Source: Chloroflexi bacterium AL-N1 | Lineage (GTDB): Bacteria; Chloroflexota; Chloroflexia; Chloroflexales; Roseiflexaceae | Length of the DNA: 64,000 nucleotides | Assembly: GCA_013122435.1 (NCBI GenBank) | Contig: WYDT01000008.1 | Location: 62,001-126,000, forward strand | Direction of reading: 5' to 3' | In this document: one piece after another, positions 26,144 through 35,609 of the stretch | How positions within the stretch are numbered: position 1 is the stretch's first letter | Layout of the letters: each line of letters opens with the position of its first letter | Program-made: the position numbers and the translations under genes | Notes under the pieces: model-generated | Seen by the model: only the letters and a program-made list of their open reading frames with translations | Told to the model about the DNA's origin: nothing | Database searches by the model: none

Positions 26144-27406
26144 CTATCCGCTACTCTCCTGTGCTAATGATCGCAACAACGCATAGCGACCCAGTAACCC
26201 CACCAATCGTTCTTCCTCATCCACCACCACAAGTTGCTCTGTCTGTTGATCCAGTAACTGTCGAATAGCATCATCACGTGTTGTCTGTAAGTCAATGGTG
26301 GTGATGGCTTTGTATGAAAGATCCACTGTTGCTTGTTGGTCAAAGATGCTCGTCAACGTCTCTGGTAATGGGCTTTCTGGTTGTTGCAACGCGTCCACCC
26401 ATGCCTGTCTTGCTTCATGCTCTAAGTGTGCGATCAACATCTCATCGTTGAATACACCAATCGGCTTTTGATTGTCCACAATGATGAACAAGTGGGGGCG
26501 CACTGTACGTATACGATCAAGGACATCGCACGCCGCTTCGGTCGCCTCACATGTTGGAACCGTGCGTTGCATAAGCAAACTGACAGGCGGTGGTGGATCA
26601 GCATCACGAATGGGACTATCAGCAGTATGCCGGGTTGCCAAAACTGCTTGTAGCGCCTGCTCCACACCAAACAAACCTGCGAAATGGCCTTCCATATCAA
26701 CAACGGGGAGTTCGTTCAATCCCCATTCAACCAATGTTGCAACTGCCTGTGGAATAAGCGTGACTGTCGAAACTGCACGTACGTCAACTGTCATGACATC
26801 GGCAACTGATTGTGTTGGTAAGGCTGACAGCATGGCGATTTGGTCAGACTCAGACATAGGGTGTAACAAACGTAATGGCACCATGCTACGACGCTCAATA
26901 TCAGCAGCCGTAATGATGCCTGCAATTCGTTGTTGTGCATCAAGCACTGGTATCAACAATTGTTGATGCTGGGCTATTTGGAGGGCCGTAGAAAGCAAAG
27001 AAGCATCTGGATGCGTGACGAGTACATCCTGTGCGGCAACTTCGCCCACCTGCCGTTCACCAAAAGGCCCACTGGAGCGTAATGCTGCACGATAGACCTG
27101 CAACTCTTCGACGGTGATCAACGCATCTGGCAGCAACTCATCAATGGTTGGCATTATCCGTGCAACACGCTCAGTACGATCAACCCACTCGATAACCACC
27201 GGAAGCGACTGGGTGAAGTCAGACACCCCGGCAGTACGTCGACGAATCCCAGCCCCAAATCCGGCAACACCCCGTAAGACGGTTGCTCCAGTGGCACCAT
27301 GTTGGCGCAGATACCCAAGTACAGTAAGGTACAAAGCCTGCCCTTCGGCGGTATCACGTTCACTGATGTAGATGCGTATACGTTGAACTGGTTCGGTTGT
27401 GTGCAT
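26144..27406 (-). CDS. DUF190 (PII-like) protein fused to four CBS domains
   Basis: 420 soluble residues. Residues 1-105 are a DUF190 domain ([21 protein letters not shown] and [12 protein letters not shown]), a relative of the PII fold. Four CBS motifs follow at about 120-172, 196-248, 275-326 and 360-416, i.e. two Bateman pairs. CBS pairs usually bind adenine nucleotides; DUF190 proteins often sit with transporters. The combination suggests a cytoplasmic energy or nucleotide sensor, but there is no transporter gene beside it to regulate. It is convergent with the tRNA gene. Confidence 0.85.
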   Translation of the reverse strand: MHTTEPVQRIRIYISERDTAEGQALYLTVLGYLRQHGATGATVLRGVAGFGAGIRRRTAGVSDFTQSLPVVIEWVDRTERVARIMPTIDELLPDALITVEELQVYRAALRSSGPFGERQVGEVAAQDVLVTHPDASLLSTALQIAQHQQLLIPVLDAQQRIAGIITAADIERRSMVPLRLLHPMSESDQIAMLSALPTQSVADVMTVDVRAVSTVTLIPQAVATLVEWGLNELPVVDMEGHFAGLFGVEQALQAVLATRHTADSPIRDADPPPPVSLLMQRTVPTCEATEAACDVLDRIRTVRPHLFIIVDNQKPIGVFNDEMLIAHLEHEARQAWVDALQQPESPLPETLTSIFDQQATVDLSYKAITTIDLQTTRDDAIRQLLDQQTEQLVVVDEEERLVGLLGRYALLRSLAQESSG

Positions 27407-27662
27407 AGTGGTTCACATTGTTCTGAAACGTAAGTTAAGATCGATGACAAACTGTGTGGATTATAGCATCGTCACATGGTCTCGACAACCAGCATGGTAT
27501 TAAACAGGCAAGTTTCGTTCCCTCATTCCTACTCCTCAATCCACAATCACAATGATCAGATTCAGAATTATGCATGTGATATACTCCTCATCATCCACTG
27601 CACCTAGATAAGGGAACGAGAAAGTGAGAAACTGTATGCATCAATTAGATGGAGACTAGGTG

Positions 27663-28469
27663 ATGAGCATCGATTTTCCTGCGAACCCTAAAGCAAAACC
27701 TGGATATCAGTTAGTGTTTTGCGATGACTTTCAAGCAACAGAGTTAGATACTGATATGTGGCTTCCATATTATCTACCTCAATGGAGCAGCAAAGAAAAA
27801 ACAAAAGCTCGTTATAGTCTTCAGGATAACCAGCTCCACCTACATATCGAAGAACATCAAAACCCCTGGAGCACAGAGTACAACGGTGACATCCGAGTAT
27901 CATCACTGCAAACAGGCTGCTTCTCAGGACCAGTTGGCAGTAAGCAGGGCCAACATCCCTTCAGAGATAATCTAGTGGTTAGAGAAGAGCAATCTATGCT
28001 AAGGCTTTATACACCAACTTACGGTTACTTTGAAGTCAGGCTCAACGCTGTGGCACTACCTGGCTATCTCTGCGCGTTATGGATGATTGGTTTTGAAGAA
28101 GACCCGAAACAGTCATCTGAAATGTGCATCTGTGAAATTAAGGGAGCGCATATCGGTCCAGAAAAATCACAGATTGGGTATGGTGTTCATCCTTTCAATG
28201 ACCCCACTATTGAAGATGAATTTTACGAGGACATGGTCAACATCGATGCCTCGAAATTCCACATTTATGCGGTTGATTGGACACCCGACCATATCGACTT
28301 TTATATTGATAATGTAAAGACAAGAACCATCCATCAGTCGCCCGACTATGCGATGCAATTCATGCTTAATATTTACGAACTAACGCCTGAGTCAATAGAC
28401 ACACCTTTTCCCAAAACCATGATAGTTGATTATGTTCGCGGTTATGAAAGGAAGAGAACAAAGGAGTAG
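27663..28469 (+). CDS. GH16-like protein with altered catalytic motif
   Basis: 268 residues; ATG 27663 lies 7 nt after GGAGA. The beta-jelly-roll pattern of GH16 is visible: LVFCDDFQATELDTDMW at the start, YGYFEVRLNA near residue 120, then the catalytic strand and FHIYAVDWTPDHIDFYID. The usual ExDxxE motif reads EMCICE here: both Glu are kept but the central Asp is Cys. No signal peptide is visible, which is unusual for a glucan hydrolase. Probably a carbohydrate-active or binding protein of this fold; activity is doubtful. Confidence 0.8.
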   Translation: MSIDFPANPKAKPGYQLVFCDDFQATELDTDMWLPYYLPQWSSKEKTKARYSLQDNQLHLHIEEHQNPWSTEYNGDIRVSSLQTGCFSGPVGSKQGQHPFRDNLVVREEQSMLRLYTPTYGYFEVRLNAVALPGYLCALWMIGFEEDPKQSSEMCICEIKGAHIGPEKSQIGYGVHPFNDPTIEDEFYEDMVNIDASKFHIYAVDWTPDHIDFYIDNVKTRTIHQSPDYAMQFMLNIYELTPESIDTPFPKTMIVDYVRGYERKRTKE

Positions 28470-28529
28470 TGCAACCATTGTATGTCTTCATTTCTCACAC
28501 TTCACCAATACTCCCCCCTTCCCTACTCC

Positions 28530-29498
28530 TCAATCCACAACCTTGCAACGACCGGACGATGGTCTGAATAACCATCCCACGATCCGATCCACGTCGACTG
28601 GGTCTGCCAATGTGGGCAGCGAACCCGTTGCAGGGACACTTGGAAAGGTATGCCCCAATCCCCATCCACCTTCACGCCACACATCGCGGAACGTTCCTGC
28701 CAGAATGCGATATGCCGCTGATTGATCACCGGTATTAAAATCGGTCAGAATAAGCAACGGACCAGGATTCGCTGCGGCAAAATCGACCAGAAGCTGTGCT
28801 TGCTGTTCACGTACACGCACTGATGCTTCGATATTGGCAACACCCCCACCCGTGGTTGGTGTCGCATGTACATGGAGAATCGTTACCGACTGGTCCGCAA
28901 AGTCCATCGTCACGAGCTGGGGAGTGCCCACCCAACGCCCAGTCAACCCCACATCCGAAACCTGTAGCGGATAACGACTGATGACTCCCATCCCCGTGAC
29001 ACCAGTCTGTGGATCAAGCACCTGATACGGATAGACATCGGTCAGATCACTGGCAATGGCTTCTGCAGCAGCAGGATTCAGTTCCTGTATACCGATCAGG
29101 TCAGCATTGCTGTTTCGTAGTACGTGCACCACAGCATCCGTGTTCCTATTCGAGCCCAGCATGTTGAACGACATGGCCGTGAGTGGCGCTGCCGATCCCG
29201 GCATTGCCGCAGTGGATGGAACAAGCAACGGGCCGTAACACACCACCGCGACCACTAGAACCATACCATTGCCAATCCATAGTAAGCGCTGGCGGGTGAT
29301 GATCGCGGTCAGAAGAGTAAACGGCAACGGGACCAAAATCAGATAGAGCAAAAAGGTGTTGAAGAAGAACAACCACCACCAGCGATCACCCAATACAAAC
29401 CCTAGTAGGGTGCCACCAAGCAACGTGGGCATTGGTCGGTTTGTCACATTGTTGCCAACATCTCTACAGTGTAACTGACGCCGAGCGCTCGTCACCAA
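28530..29498 (-). CDS. membrane-anchored endonuclease/exonuclease/phosphatase family protein
   Basis: Up to 322 residues. Three hydrophobic segments occupy about residues 25-98, then an EEP-fold hydrolase domain follows: LTAMSFNMLGSN, LIGIQELNP (Glu metal ligand), GMGVISRYPL, VTILHVHATP, LLILTDFNTGDQS and a terminal KVVD. A second His expected at the end (SDHRP-type) reads only GRCKVVD in this frame, so the C-terminus may be shortened; the shifted frame contains YSDHRPVVARLW (about 28546-28585), pointing to a frameshift near 28575. Start uncertain (GTG at 29495 follows GGAG). Role could be phospholipid or nucleic-acid phosphodiester hydrolysis. Confidence 0.8.
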   Translation of the reverse strand: MVTSARRQLHCRDVGNNVTNRPMPTLLGGTLLGFVLGDRWWWLFFFNTFLLYLILVPLPFTLLTAIITRQRLLWIGNGMVLVVAVVCYGPLLVPSTAAMPGSAAPLTAMSFNMLGSNRNTDAVVHVLRNSNADLIGIQELNPAAAEAIASDLTDVYPYQVLDPQTGVTGMGVISRYPLQVSDVGLTGRWVGTPQLVTMDFADQSVTILHVHATPTTGGGVANIEASVRVREQQAQLLVDFAAANPGPLLILTDFNTGDQSAAYRILAGTFRDVWREGGWGLGHTFPSVPATGSLPTLADPVDVDRIVGWLFRPSSGRCKVVD

Positions 29499-29689
29499 TC
29501 TCCGATCTCTGGTTGCTTAACCCTTAATCTCCGCGCAACTTTTAGGCGACTCAGGCGTATATCATCTCGTACCAAGTCACACATCGTGCTATATTAATGA
29601 TTGCCATTCTGGTTTTCGATGATTGAAACAGCATACATGTGCTTGCTGTACACCAATATAACCTGTTGTAGCCTAGGAGGAATGGACAC

Positions 29690-32242
29690 GTGCAAGTCAA
29701 ACATCTTATTGGCATTCTACTAACCTGTCTGATTCTGCCACTGAGCAGCGCCCATTTGATGAGTGTGCAAGCCCAACACAAAGCAGTCGTTCCTGCGTCA
29801 CCTGAACCATCAGCGCTCTATCAAGACTTTGGGAATGTTATCAATCCTGATGGTACACTCGATCTCACGAAGGCCGAAGGTAGCCACTTCAATAACCTGA
29901 CTGACTGGCAGATAACCCTCGACCCTGCGAGTGAACCACGCTTTACACAAGCAGGCAACGCCAACTGGGACGACCAGTTTGGTTATCCTGGCTCGAATTT
30001 TGAGCTTACAACCCTAGGAGTGGGCGGTGGTAATGTCTATGTCGGGTGTTTCTTTGCCTGTGAAGTCGGCTATCTCCGCACTGAGAGCATCGCACGTTGG
30101 GATGGCCGTCGCTGGCATGCTATGGGCGAAGGGCTCAGTGATCCACCGAGCGACATCCTGGTCAAAGGAACGGATGTCTATGTTGTAGGAGACTTTGACA
30201 GCGCTGGCGGCAAAGCCATCGCAGGGATCGCACGCTGGGACACCCAGAGCGAGGAATGGTTCCCCGTCGGCAATGGGAGCGGGCCCCGTGACAATTTCGA
30301 CTCCATCAAAGTCAGCGCTATCACTGCCATTGGCGATGACATCTACATTGGTGGCGAATTTGTCCAAGTCGATGGTGTGCAGGCACTCAACCTGGCCCGC
30401 TGGGACGGCACTGCGTGGACGGCTGTCGGTGATGGGCTCGAAAATCAGGACACTGGAAATCTCGGTGAGGTATTTGACCTTGCAGCGACTTCCGATGGTC
30501 GTTTAGTCGTTGGCGGGGCCTTCACCCATGCCTATGACTCACCCGAGGCTACTGCTCTCGAGGTCAACCACATCACGATCTGGAATCCCCAAACCAGCAG
30601 TTTCGCATCCCTCAATGGTGGCGTTGCAAACGATGACATTATTGGAGCACCAGATGTGTATACCATAGCTGTCGACGGAAACAACATCTACATCGGTGGC
30701 GATTTTATAGAGGCTGGTGATCGCATCGTCAATTACATAGCTCGCTGGGATGGTACGGCATGGAACGCCCTCGGGAGCGGCACGAATAGTGATGTCCAAT
30801 CGTTAGATGTGCACAATGGCATTCTGTATGCAGGTGGTCTGTTTGGAGGTGCCGGAGCAACCAATGCTCATCGGATTGCCCGCTGGGATGGCACAGCCTG
30901 GACCGGGCTATTGCAAACGAACTCCTCGGAAAACTCGATCAGTGGCGTAGGCGTCACCGAAGATGGCACACTGTACGCCGCCGGGAACATGGAGTTTTTT
31001 GACGATCTCAAAGCTTCGAACATTGCCAGTTGGACAGAGCAGGAACAACAATGGCGCCCGCTCGGCTACGGCTTTGCCGATGGAAACATTCTTGCCGATC
31101 TGAGCGCGGTCGTCGTTGATAGCAATGGGCGTGTGTATGTCGGTGGCGATTTTAGCGATGCTGGTGGCAAACCAATGAGTAATCTAGCGGTGTGGGACCC
31201 CACTCAACGCGAATGGTTTGATGTCGGCGGCGGCACAGATAACCATATCAATAGCCTACTCTTGCGCGACAATGTGCTGTATGTTGGTGGATTATTTGAG
31301 CGCGTGGGCGGCGAAAATGGTATTGCTGCTCCCTATATCGCTACCTACAATCTGGCCACGAGTGAGTGGGCATCGTTTGCTGGCGGTTCAGCGGGAGGTG
31401 GGCTGAACGCCTCCGTCATTACCATGGCCTTCGCCCCTGAGGGCACTTTGTTTGTTGGCGGCTCCTTTACCGCAGCCGGGAATGTCGAGGCTGACCGCCT
31501 GGCTATCTGGAATCCGGCCAACCGTACCTGGGCTGCCGCCCCATTCGAGTTTAATGGGCCACTTCCTTTCCACACGCCCAGGGTTCTGGCGATGGCCTTT
31601 GACACCAATGGCGTCTATATCGGTGGCGACTTCTTTGATGTTATCATTGGCGAAAATCGTGTCGACGTGAACAGTCTCATCTATTGGGACCGCACCACGA
31701 ATGAGGTGTTTAGCTTTGGCAATGGCGCAACCCAAACAAATGGGGGCGACGATCTCAAAGGAATTGTATCGGCGCTGGCTTTCGGACCCGACGGTAATTT
31801 ATACGTCGGTGGTGCATTCGATAAGATTGGCGACGGCATTACTGCCAATAACATCGCAAAACTCACCCAGGATGGTTGGGCAGCCCTCGGCACCGGAGTA
31901 ACAATTTCCAGTCCTGATGATCCTTTTGTTGCTGATTTTACCTGGGTAGGATCACGCTTGTTTGTGGCAGGTGAGTTCAGTGCTGCGGGTGACACAACCT
32001 CAAGTCATGCGGCGGTATGGAACATAACAACCGACAGTTGGGAAGCGCTTGGCATTGGCTTACGAGGGGGTGTTATTGACAGCGAAGCAAGGGCAGTAGC
32101 AGTCGGGCCTACAGGAATCGCTTTTGTGGGTGAGTTCACCACAGCAGGTGGCAATCCATCGGCGTCCTTCGCTATGTGGGGCTTTATTCCACCGAACGTG
32201 GAGCTAAACAACAAAGTGTATTTACCAGCCATCGCACGGTAA
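29690..32242 (+). CDS. secreted beta-propeller-like repeat protein with VYLPAIAR tail
   Basis: 850 residues. The GTG at 29690 lies 9 nt after AGGAGG and opens a signal peptide ending near SVQAQ. At least ten repeats of about 60-75 residues follow, each with a core such as IYIGGDFxxAGxxxxNxIARWDGTAWxALGSG; this is the Rax2/delta-60-like propeller pattern. The protein ends NKVYLPAIAR, resembling the THLPLIQR end of the amidase protein. No catalytic motif is visible, so a surface binding or structural role is the simplest idea. No same-strand neighbour is close enough to form an operon. Confidence 0.85.
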   Translation: MQVKHLIGILLTCLILPLSSAHLMSVQAQHKAVVPASPEPSALYQDFGNVINPDGTLDLTKAEGSHFNNLTDWQITLDPASEPRFTQAGNANWDDQFGYPGSNFELTTLGVGGGNVYVGCFFACEVGYLRTESIARWDGRRWHAMGEGLSDPPSDILVKGTDVYVVGDFDSAGGKAIAGIARWDTQSEEWFPVGNGSGPRDNFDSIKVSAITAIGDDIYIGGEFVQVDGVQALNLARWDGTAWTAVGDGLENQDTGNLGEVFDLAATSDGRLVVGGAFTHAYDSPEATALEVNHITIWNPQTSSFASLNGGVANDDIIGAPDVYTIAVDGNNIYIGGDFIEAGDRIVNYIARWDGTAWNALGSGTNSDVQSLDVHNGILYAGGLFGGAGATNAHRIARWDGTAWTGLLQTNSSENSISGVGVTEDGTLYAAGNMEFFDDLKASNIASWTEQEQQWRPLGYGFADGNILADLSAVVVDSNGRVYVGGDFSDAGGKPMSNLAVWDPTQREWFDVGGGTDNHINSLLLRDNVLYVGGLFERVGGENGIAAPYIATYNLATSEWASFAGGSAGGGLNASVITMAFAPEGTLFVGGSFTAAGNVEADRLAIWNPANRTWAAAPFEFNGPLPFHTPRVLAMAFDTNGVYIGGDFFDVIIGENRVDVNSLIYWDRTTNEVFSFGNGATQTNGGDDLKGIVSALAFGPDGNLYVGGAFDKIGDGITANNIAKLTQDGWAALGTGVTISSPDDPFVADFTWVGSRLFVAGEFSAAGDTTSSHAAVWNITTDSWEALGIGLRGGVIDSEARAVAVGPTGIAFVGEFTTAGGNPSASFAMWGFIPPNVELNNKVYLPAIAR

Positions 32243-32367
32243 CCATTCACCCTCGCACGCAGATTCACCAGTGTAATGGGCAACATGCCTATCGCGCTGG
32301 TGATGCTGTATGTCCATAGTTGGTACAATAGGGCAACCTGGCATCCTATTTGCGAAAGAACAACGTT

Positions 32368-32928
32368 ATGTCAATACCATTTCCCAACGCATACTGGCTA
32401 CGACAATATCTCCTTGCAGGCGAACGCCCCATGCTGTTGGATGAGGTAGCTAATCAGCAACGCGTACAGCAACTCATTGCGGCTGGCGTTACTGTCTTTG
32501 TCGATCTGACTGAGCCAGAAGAGACGGTCGATCTGGAGCCGTATATGCCGCTTGTCCACAAGCTCAATACACACCCTGGCAGTGAATTTGCATATCACCG
32601 CATACCGATACCCGACATGGAAGTGCCAACAACCGACGAAATGGCACATGCCCTCAGTATTATTGATACCGCCATTGACAACCAGCGCACCGTCTATGTT
32701 CATTGCTGGGGTGGCATTGGCCGGACGGGAACGGTGGTTGGATGTTACCTTGTGCAACAGGGGATGGATGGTGAGTCAGCCATCCGCGAGATTGCCCGAT
32801 TGCGGCAACACACCCCCGATTATCGCTATCCCGCGACGGCACGCGAGGTACAAAGAAATATGGTACGAGCATGGCAATCTATTGAACATCAGCAGGGGGA
32901 CACAAGTGCCTCATGGTACAATAAATAG
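32368..32928 (+). CDS. dual-specificity/tyrosine phosphatase family protein
   Basis: 186 residues. The CX5R active-site loop is HCWGGIGRTGT (about residue 117), with a general-acid region PIPDMEVPTTDEM before it. The family removes phosphate from phosphotyrosine, phosphoserine or phosphoinositides; cytoplasmic. ATG 32368 is preceded by GAAAG; an upstream in-frame TTG at 32350 is less likely. It is followed 38 nt later by the Smr gene. Confidence 0.9.
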   Translation: MSIPFPNAYWLRQYLLAGERPMLLDEVANQQRVQQLIAAGVTVFVDLTEPEETVDLEPYMPLVHKLNTHPGSEFAYHRIPIPDMEVPTTDEMAHALSIIDTAIDNQRTVYVHCWGGIGRTGTVVGCYLVQQGMDGESAIREIARLRQHTPDYRYPATAREVQRNMVRAWQSIEHQQGDTSASWYNK

Positions 32929-32966
32929 CATCAGACATAGCATTACGAGAAGAATCGGAGCATTGC

Positions 32967-33221
32967 ATGGCCAAATTAAAGTTAGATCTCCACGACATTT
33001 ATAATCGCGGCGGCAAGATCGATACTGAACTCAACCGCATTATCCAGGAGGCCGTTGACAAACGCATCGCACTGGTCGAGATTATTCCGGGGAAGGGCAG
33101 CGGTCAGCTCAAAAAGCGCGTATTACGCTTCCTCAATCAATCCCACATTCGTGCACTGTATCACCGTGTCGAAAAGGACGACCGTAATTTTGGGCGGATT
33201 TTTGTCCACTTTCGGCATTAG
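32967..33221 (+). CDS. small Smr-domain protein
   Basis: 84 residues forming a stand-alone Smr domain: LDLHDI at residues 6-11 and EIIPGKGSGQLKKRVLRFL at about 33-52, as in the C-terminus of MutS2. Smr domains are nicking endonucleases or RNA/ribosome-collision factors. No MutS2 core is attached here. The stop overlaps the possible upstream extension of the next gene. Confidence 0.9.
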   Translation: MAKLKLDLHDIYNRGGKIDTELNRIIQEAVDKRIALVEIIPGKGSGQLKKRVLRFLNQSHIRALYHRVEKDDRNFGRIFVHFRH

Positions 33222-33265
33222 TGGTATTCCGTCTTCATTCCAAAGATTATCGAAAGTGTACTGTG

Positions 33266-33718
33266 GTGGCTAAATCAATCTATTTTTTCAGCAAAGATGA
33301 TGCCTATTTTGAGCTTTCTAACTTTGCGCCCTTTAGCTTTGTGGAGAGTGGCATCTCGTGGCCTACAGTTGAGCACTATTTTCAAGCTCAGAAATTCCCT
33401 GGCCCTGAACACACCCAGTATCGTGAACGTATTCGTACTGTTGGTTCTCCTCAGCATGCCAAAACCCTCGGGCAAACGCGCGATGTCTCGATCCGACCGG
33501 ATTGGGACGATGTGAAGGAAACGGTAATGCGACAAGCGCTTCGACAGAAATTTGCCAATCCGACTCTACGTGAGCTACTGGTGGGGACAGGCAAACGCCT
33601 CCTGATCGAAAACTCGCCGTATGATCGCTATTAGGGATGTGTGCGAAACGGCAAAGGCAAGAATCGCCTGGGAGTACTGCTGATGGAATTGCGTAAGGAG
33701 TTGCGCTCTGAGAAATAA
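33266..33718 (+). pseudogene. NADAR (YbiA-like) gene interrupted by an amber codon
   Basis: The readable part, starting at GTG 33266, has the NADAR/DUF1768 pattern: FFSKDDAYFELSNFAPF, WPTVEHYFQAQKF, and LLIENSPYDRY. The family continues with W-G-x-G and a last helix. Here TAG (33632-33634) stands exactly where Trp (TGG) is expected, and the same frame then reads GCVRNGKGKNRLGVLLMEL to TAA at 33716. One G-to-A change therefore explains the truncation. NADAR proteins are N-glycosidases of riboflavin-type or ADP-ribose compounds, some linked to phage defence. It sits beside a restriction-modification system. Confidence 0.8.
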
Positions 33719-33733
33719 CAAGAGGGGACAAGT

Positions 33734-34329
33734 ATGAAGATTGTGCATGAAGAGCTATTGATTGATCAGGGAGCTATTAGCATCACAGAATAATGGATTA
33801 AGGTGCATGCCGAGATACATCAAGCAATAGCGTCAGTTATCTGGCCACCTAACACTTCAAATTTCACTATCAATCCCACTCGTCACGGAAATGGGTAAAG
33901 CCTATAACAGTGGGATGTATGATCACATTACAGGAGTATTTTGGATGGCAACTTGAAGCCACAATACCTGTACTTGATGAGAACAAACCTGGTAAGGTTG
34001 ATGCTCTCAAACAAACATCGCTGGGGAATGTCGTCTTTGAATGGGAAACAGGGAATATATCTACAAGCCATCGAGCGCTCAACAAAATTGCACTTGGAAT
34101 GTTAAATGGGGCCATATTTGGTGGAGCACTTGCCCTTCCCACCCGAAGACTCGACCCATATCTTACAGATCGCATTGGAAATTATGAAGAGTTACAACCA
34201 TATTTTCCAGTTTGGAGAGAACTTCCTATCGATTATGGACTCATGTTAGTTATCGCAATCGAACACGATGCAATTGACCCAAATACTCCTCTTATAGGCA
34301 AAGGAACGGATGGACGTGCACTTGTCTAG
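33734..34329 (+). pseudogene. BamHI-like type II restriction endonuclease, inactivated
   Basis: Three pieces of one gene. MKIVHEELLIDQGAISITE is ended by TAA at 33791; the same frame continues WIKVHAEIHQ, SVIWPPNTSNFTINPT, RHGNG, then stops at 33896. From 33895 the next frame reads VKPITVGCMITLQEYFGW and runs to 34329. Adding one G in the GGG run at 33893 restores the frame. The joined sequence matches my recollection of BamHI along its length (SPIWP..FTIN, EFETGNISSAHRSMNK, YLTDR..N.EELEPYF, PLI.KG.DG). The catalytic EWE block is kept. At least two lesions make it non-functional as read. It shares CTAG with the methyltransferase stop. Confidence 0.85.
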
Positions 34330-35318
34330 GTTTCATATTGACCGTTTCCCTCAAACATTTTGAGTTGTGCCGTGCCATTACGACGCTTACCCCGACCACG
34401 GGATGACTCCCACTCGGTATAATGGCCATTCTGATAATTGGATAAGCGCTGAACAGCAGCTTCAGTTTCACCAATCTCTATACCCAGCCATCTGCGATGA
34501 AGTTTTTCCGCAGCATAATAAGTGGTACCTGAGCCACCAAACGGATCAAACACCAGATCACCAGGATTCGTCGAGAGTGCAATAATGCGCTCGAGCATGA
34601 GAGGCGCCAGTTCATTGGCGCCACGCGTTTTATATTTACTATGCCGCACTGGTGGAATATCATCCCACATCTCCTCCATGGGCGTCCAGAGTTGTGTATG
34701 ACCATGATCATCTTCATCGGCTGCTTCCCAAACATCTTCTGGAGCATCAAAGACATCCATAAGATTAAGGCCACGTTCATTTAACTTGTTGCGATGTCCA
34801 CCATAATCACGAATCTCTTTTCCACAATGTCGACAAACTGGGATTGGAATGTAGACTTTATTAAAAGTTGTTGGTTCGCCCTTTGTGTAATAAAGGAGGC
34901 CATAATGTGCAGGTGACAATTTCTTACCACGAGGAAAAGCCTTTGGCATGCGACAAGCAATCCAATGACGAAAAAGCATATCGTGCGAATTCAGAAAAGC
35001 CCCATACTCTATCAGACAGACTGGCAAATTAAATAAAAATAAGCTACCACCTGGCTTGAGAATTCTCATCGACTCACGGAGCCAATCTTTTGACCAGGCA
35101 AGATATTCTTCTCTTTTCAATGAGTCTGAAACATGTTTACCATAGTCTTTACCCAGATTAAAAGGTGGATCAGCAAAAACGAGATCAACACACTCAGCAG
35201 GAAGATCGCCGAGCATATCGATACAATCACCCTGAAATAGCTGACCAAGACCTGTATGATGAACACGATAGTAACGTTCAGTCTCAGGAAGTGTAATAGA
35301 CGGATGCGCTATGGTCAC
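34326..35318 (-). CDS. type II DNA methyltransferase of the BamHI-like system
   Basis: 330 residues. GTG 35318 is chosen, as GGAGG lies 6 nt upstream; an upstream GTG at 35357 has none. Motif IV comes first (VFADPPFNLGKDY, about residue 48) and the SAM-binding motif I last (DLVFDPFGGSGTTYYAAEKL), the beta-class order of N4-cytosine/N6-adenine methyltransferases. The middle target-recognition part contains a CRHCGKE segment that could bind zinc. The neighbour suggests GGATCC as target. The frame is intact while the endonuclease is broken, as expected when the methylase outlives its partner. Confidence 0.9.
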   Translation of the reverse strand: MTIAHPSITLPETERYYRVHHTGLGQLFQGDCIDMLGDLPAECVDLVFADPPFNLGKDYGKHVSDSLKREEYLAWSKDWLRESMRILKPGGSLFLFNLPVCLIEYGAFLNSHDMLFRHWIACRMPKAFPRGKKLSPAHYGLLYYTKGEPTTFNKVYIPIPVCRHCGKEIRDYGGHRNKLNERGLNLMDVFDAPEDVWEAADEDDHGHTQLWTPMEEMWDDIPPVRHSKYKTRGANELAPLMLERIIALSTNPGDLVFDPFGGSGTTYYAAEKLHRRWLGIEIGETEAAVQRLSNYQNGHYTEWESSRGRGKRRNGTAQLKMFEGNGQYET

Positions 35319-35362
35319 AACGAGCCTCCAACTTAAAACATATGTTTTGTATGACACAATTT

Positions 35363-35587
35363 CTATGGACTATTGTCAACAGATTTACTGCCAGTAGTAC
35401 GCGGAACATACGGTTTCCCTTGTGGCAATTGCACATACCGTTCCAATTCAATCACTTCAATATAGTGGTATCGACCCAACCTTACTGCTTTGATTTGTCC
35501 ATTGGCGATCAACTTATGCAAACGCTGTCGTGTAATACCAATACGTTGTGCCGCTTCCGATATAGGTACAAGGGAATTACTTTCCAT
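35363..35587 (-). CDS. excisionase-type HTH protein, probable R-M controller
   Basis: About 74 residues from MESNSLV (35587); a start at 35605 is also possible. A single helix-turn-helix occupies residues 5-50 (ISEAAQRIGITRQRLHKLIANGQI), followed by a wing HYIEVIELERYV. It lies just upstream of the methyltransferase on the same strand, where controller genes of R-M systems are found. No ribosome site is present before either ATG, so leaderless translation is possible, as in several C-protein genes. Confidence 0.8.
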   Translation of the reverse strand: MESNSLVPISEAAQRIGITRQRLHKLIANGQIKAVRLGRYHYIEVIELERYVQLPQGKPYVPRTTGSKSVDNSP

Positions 35588-35609
35588 TATTAGAGCCACA
35601 ATCATTATT

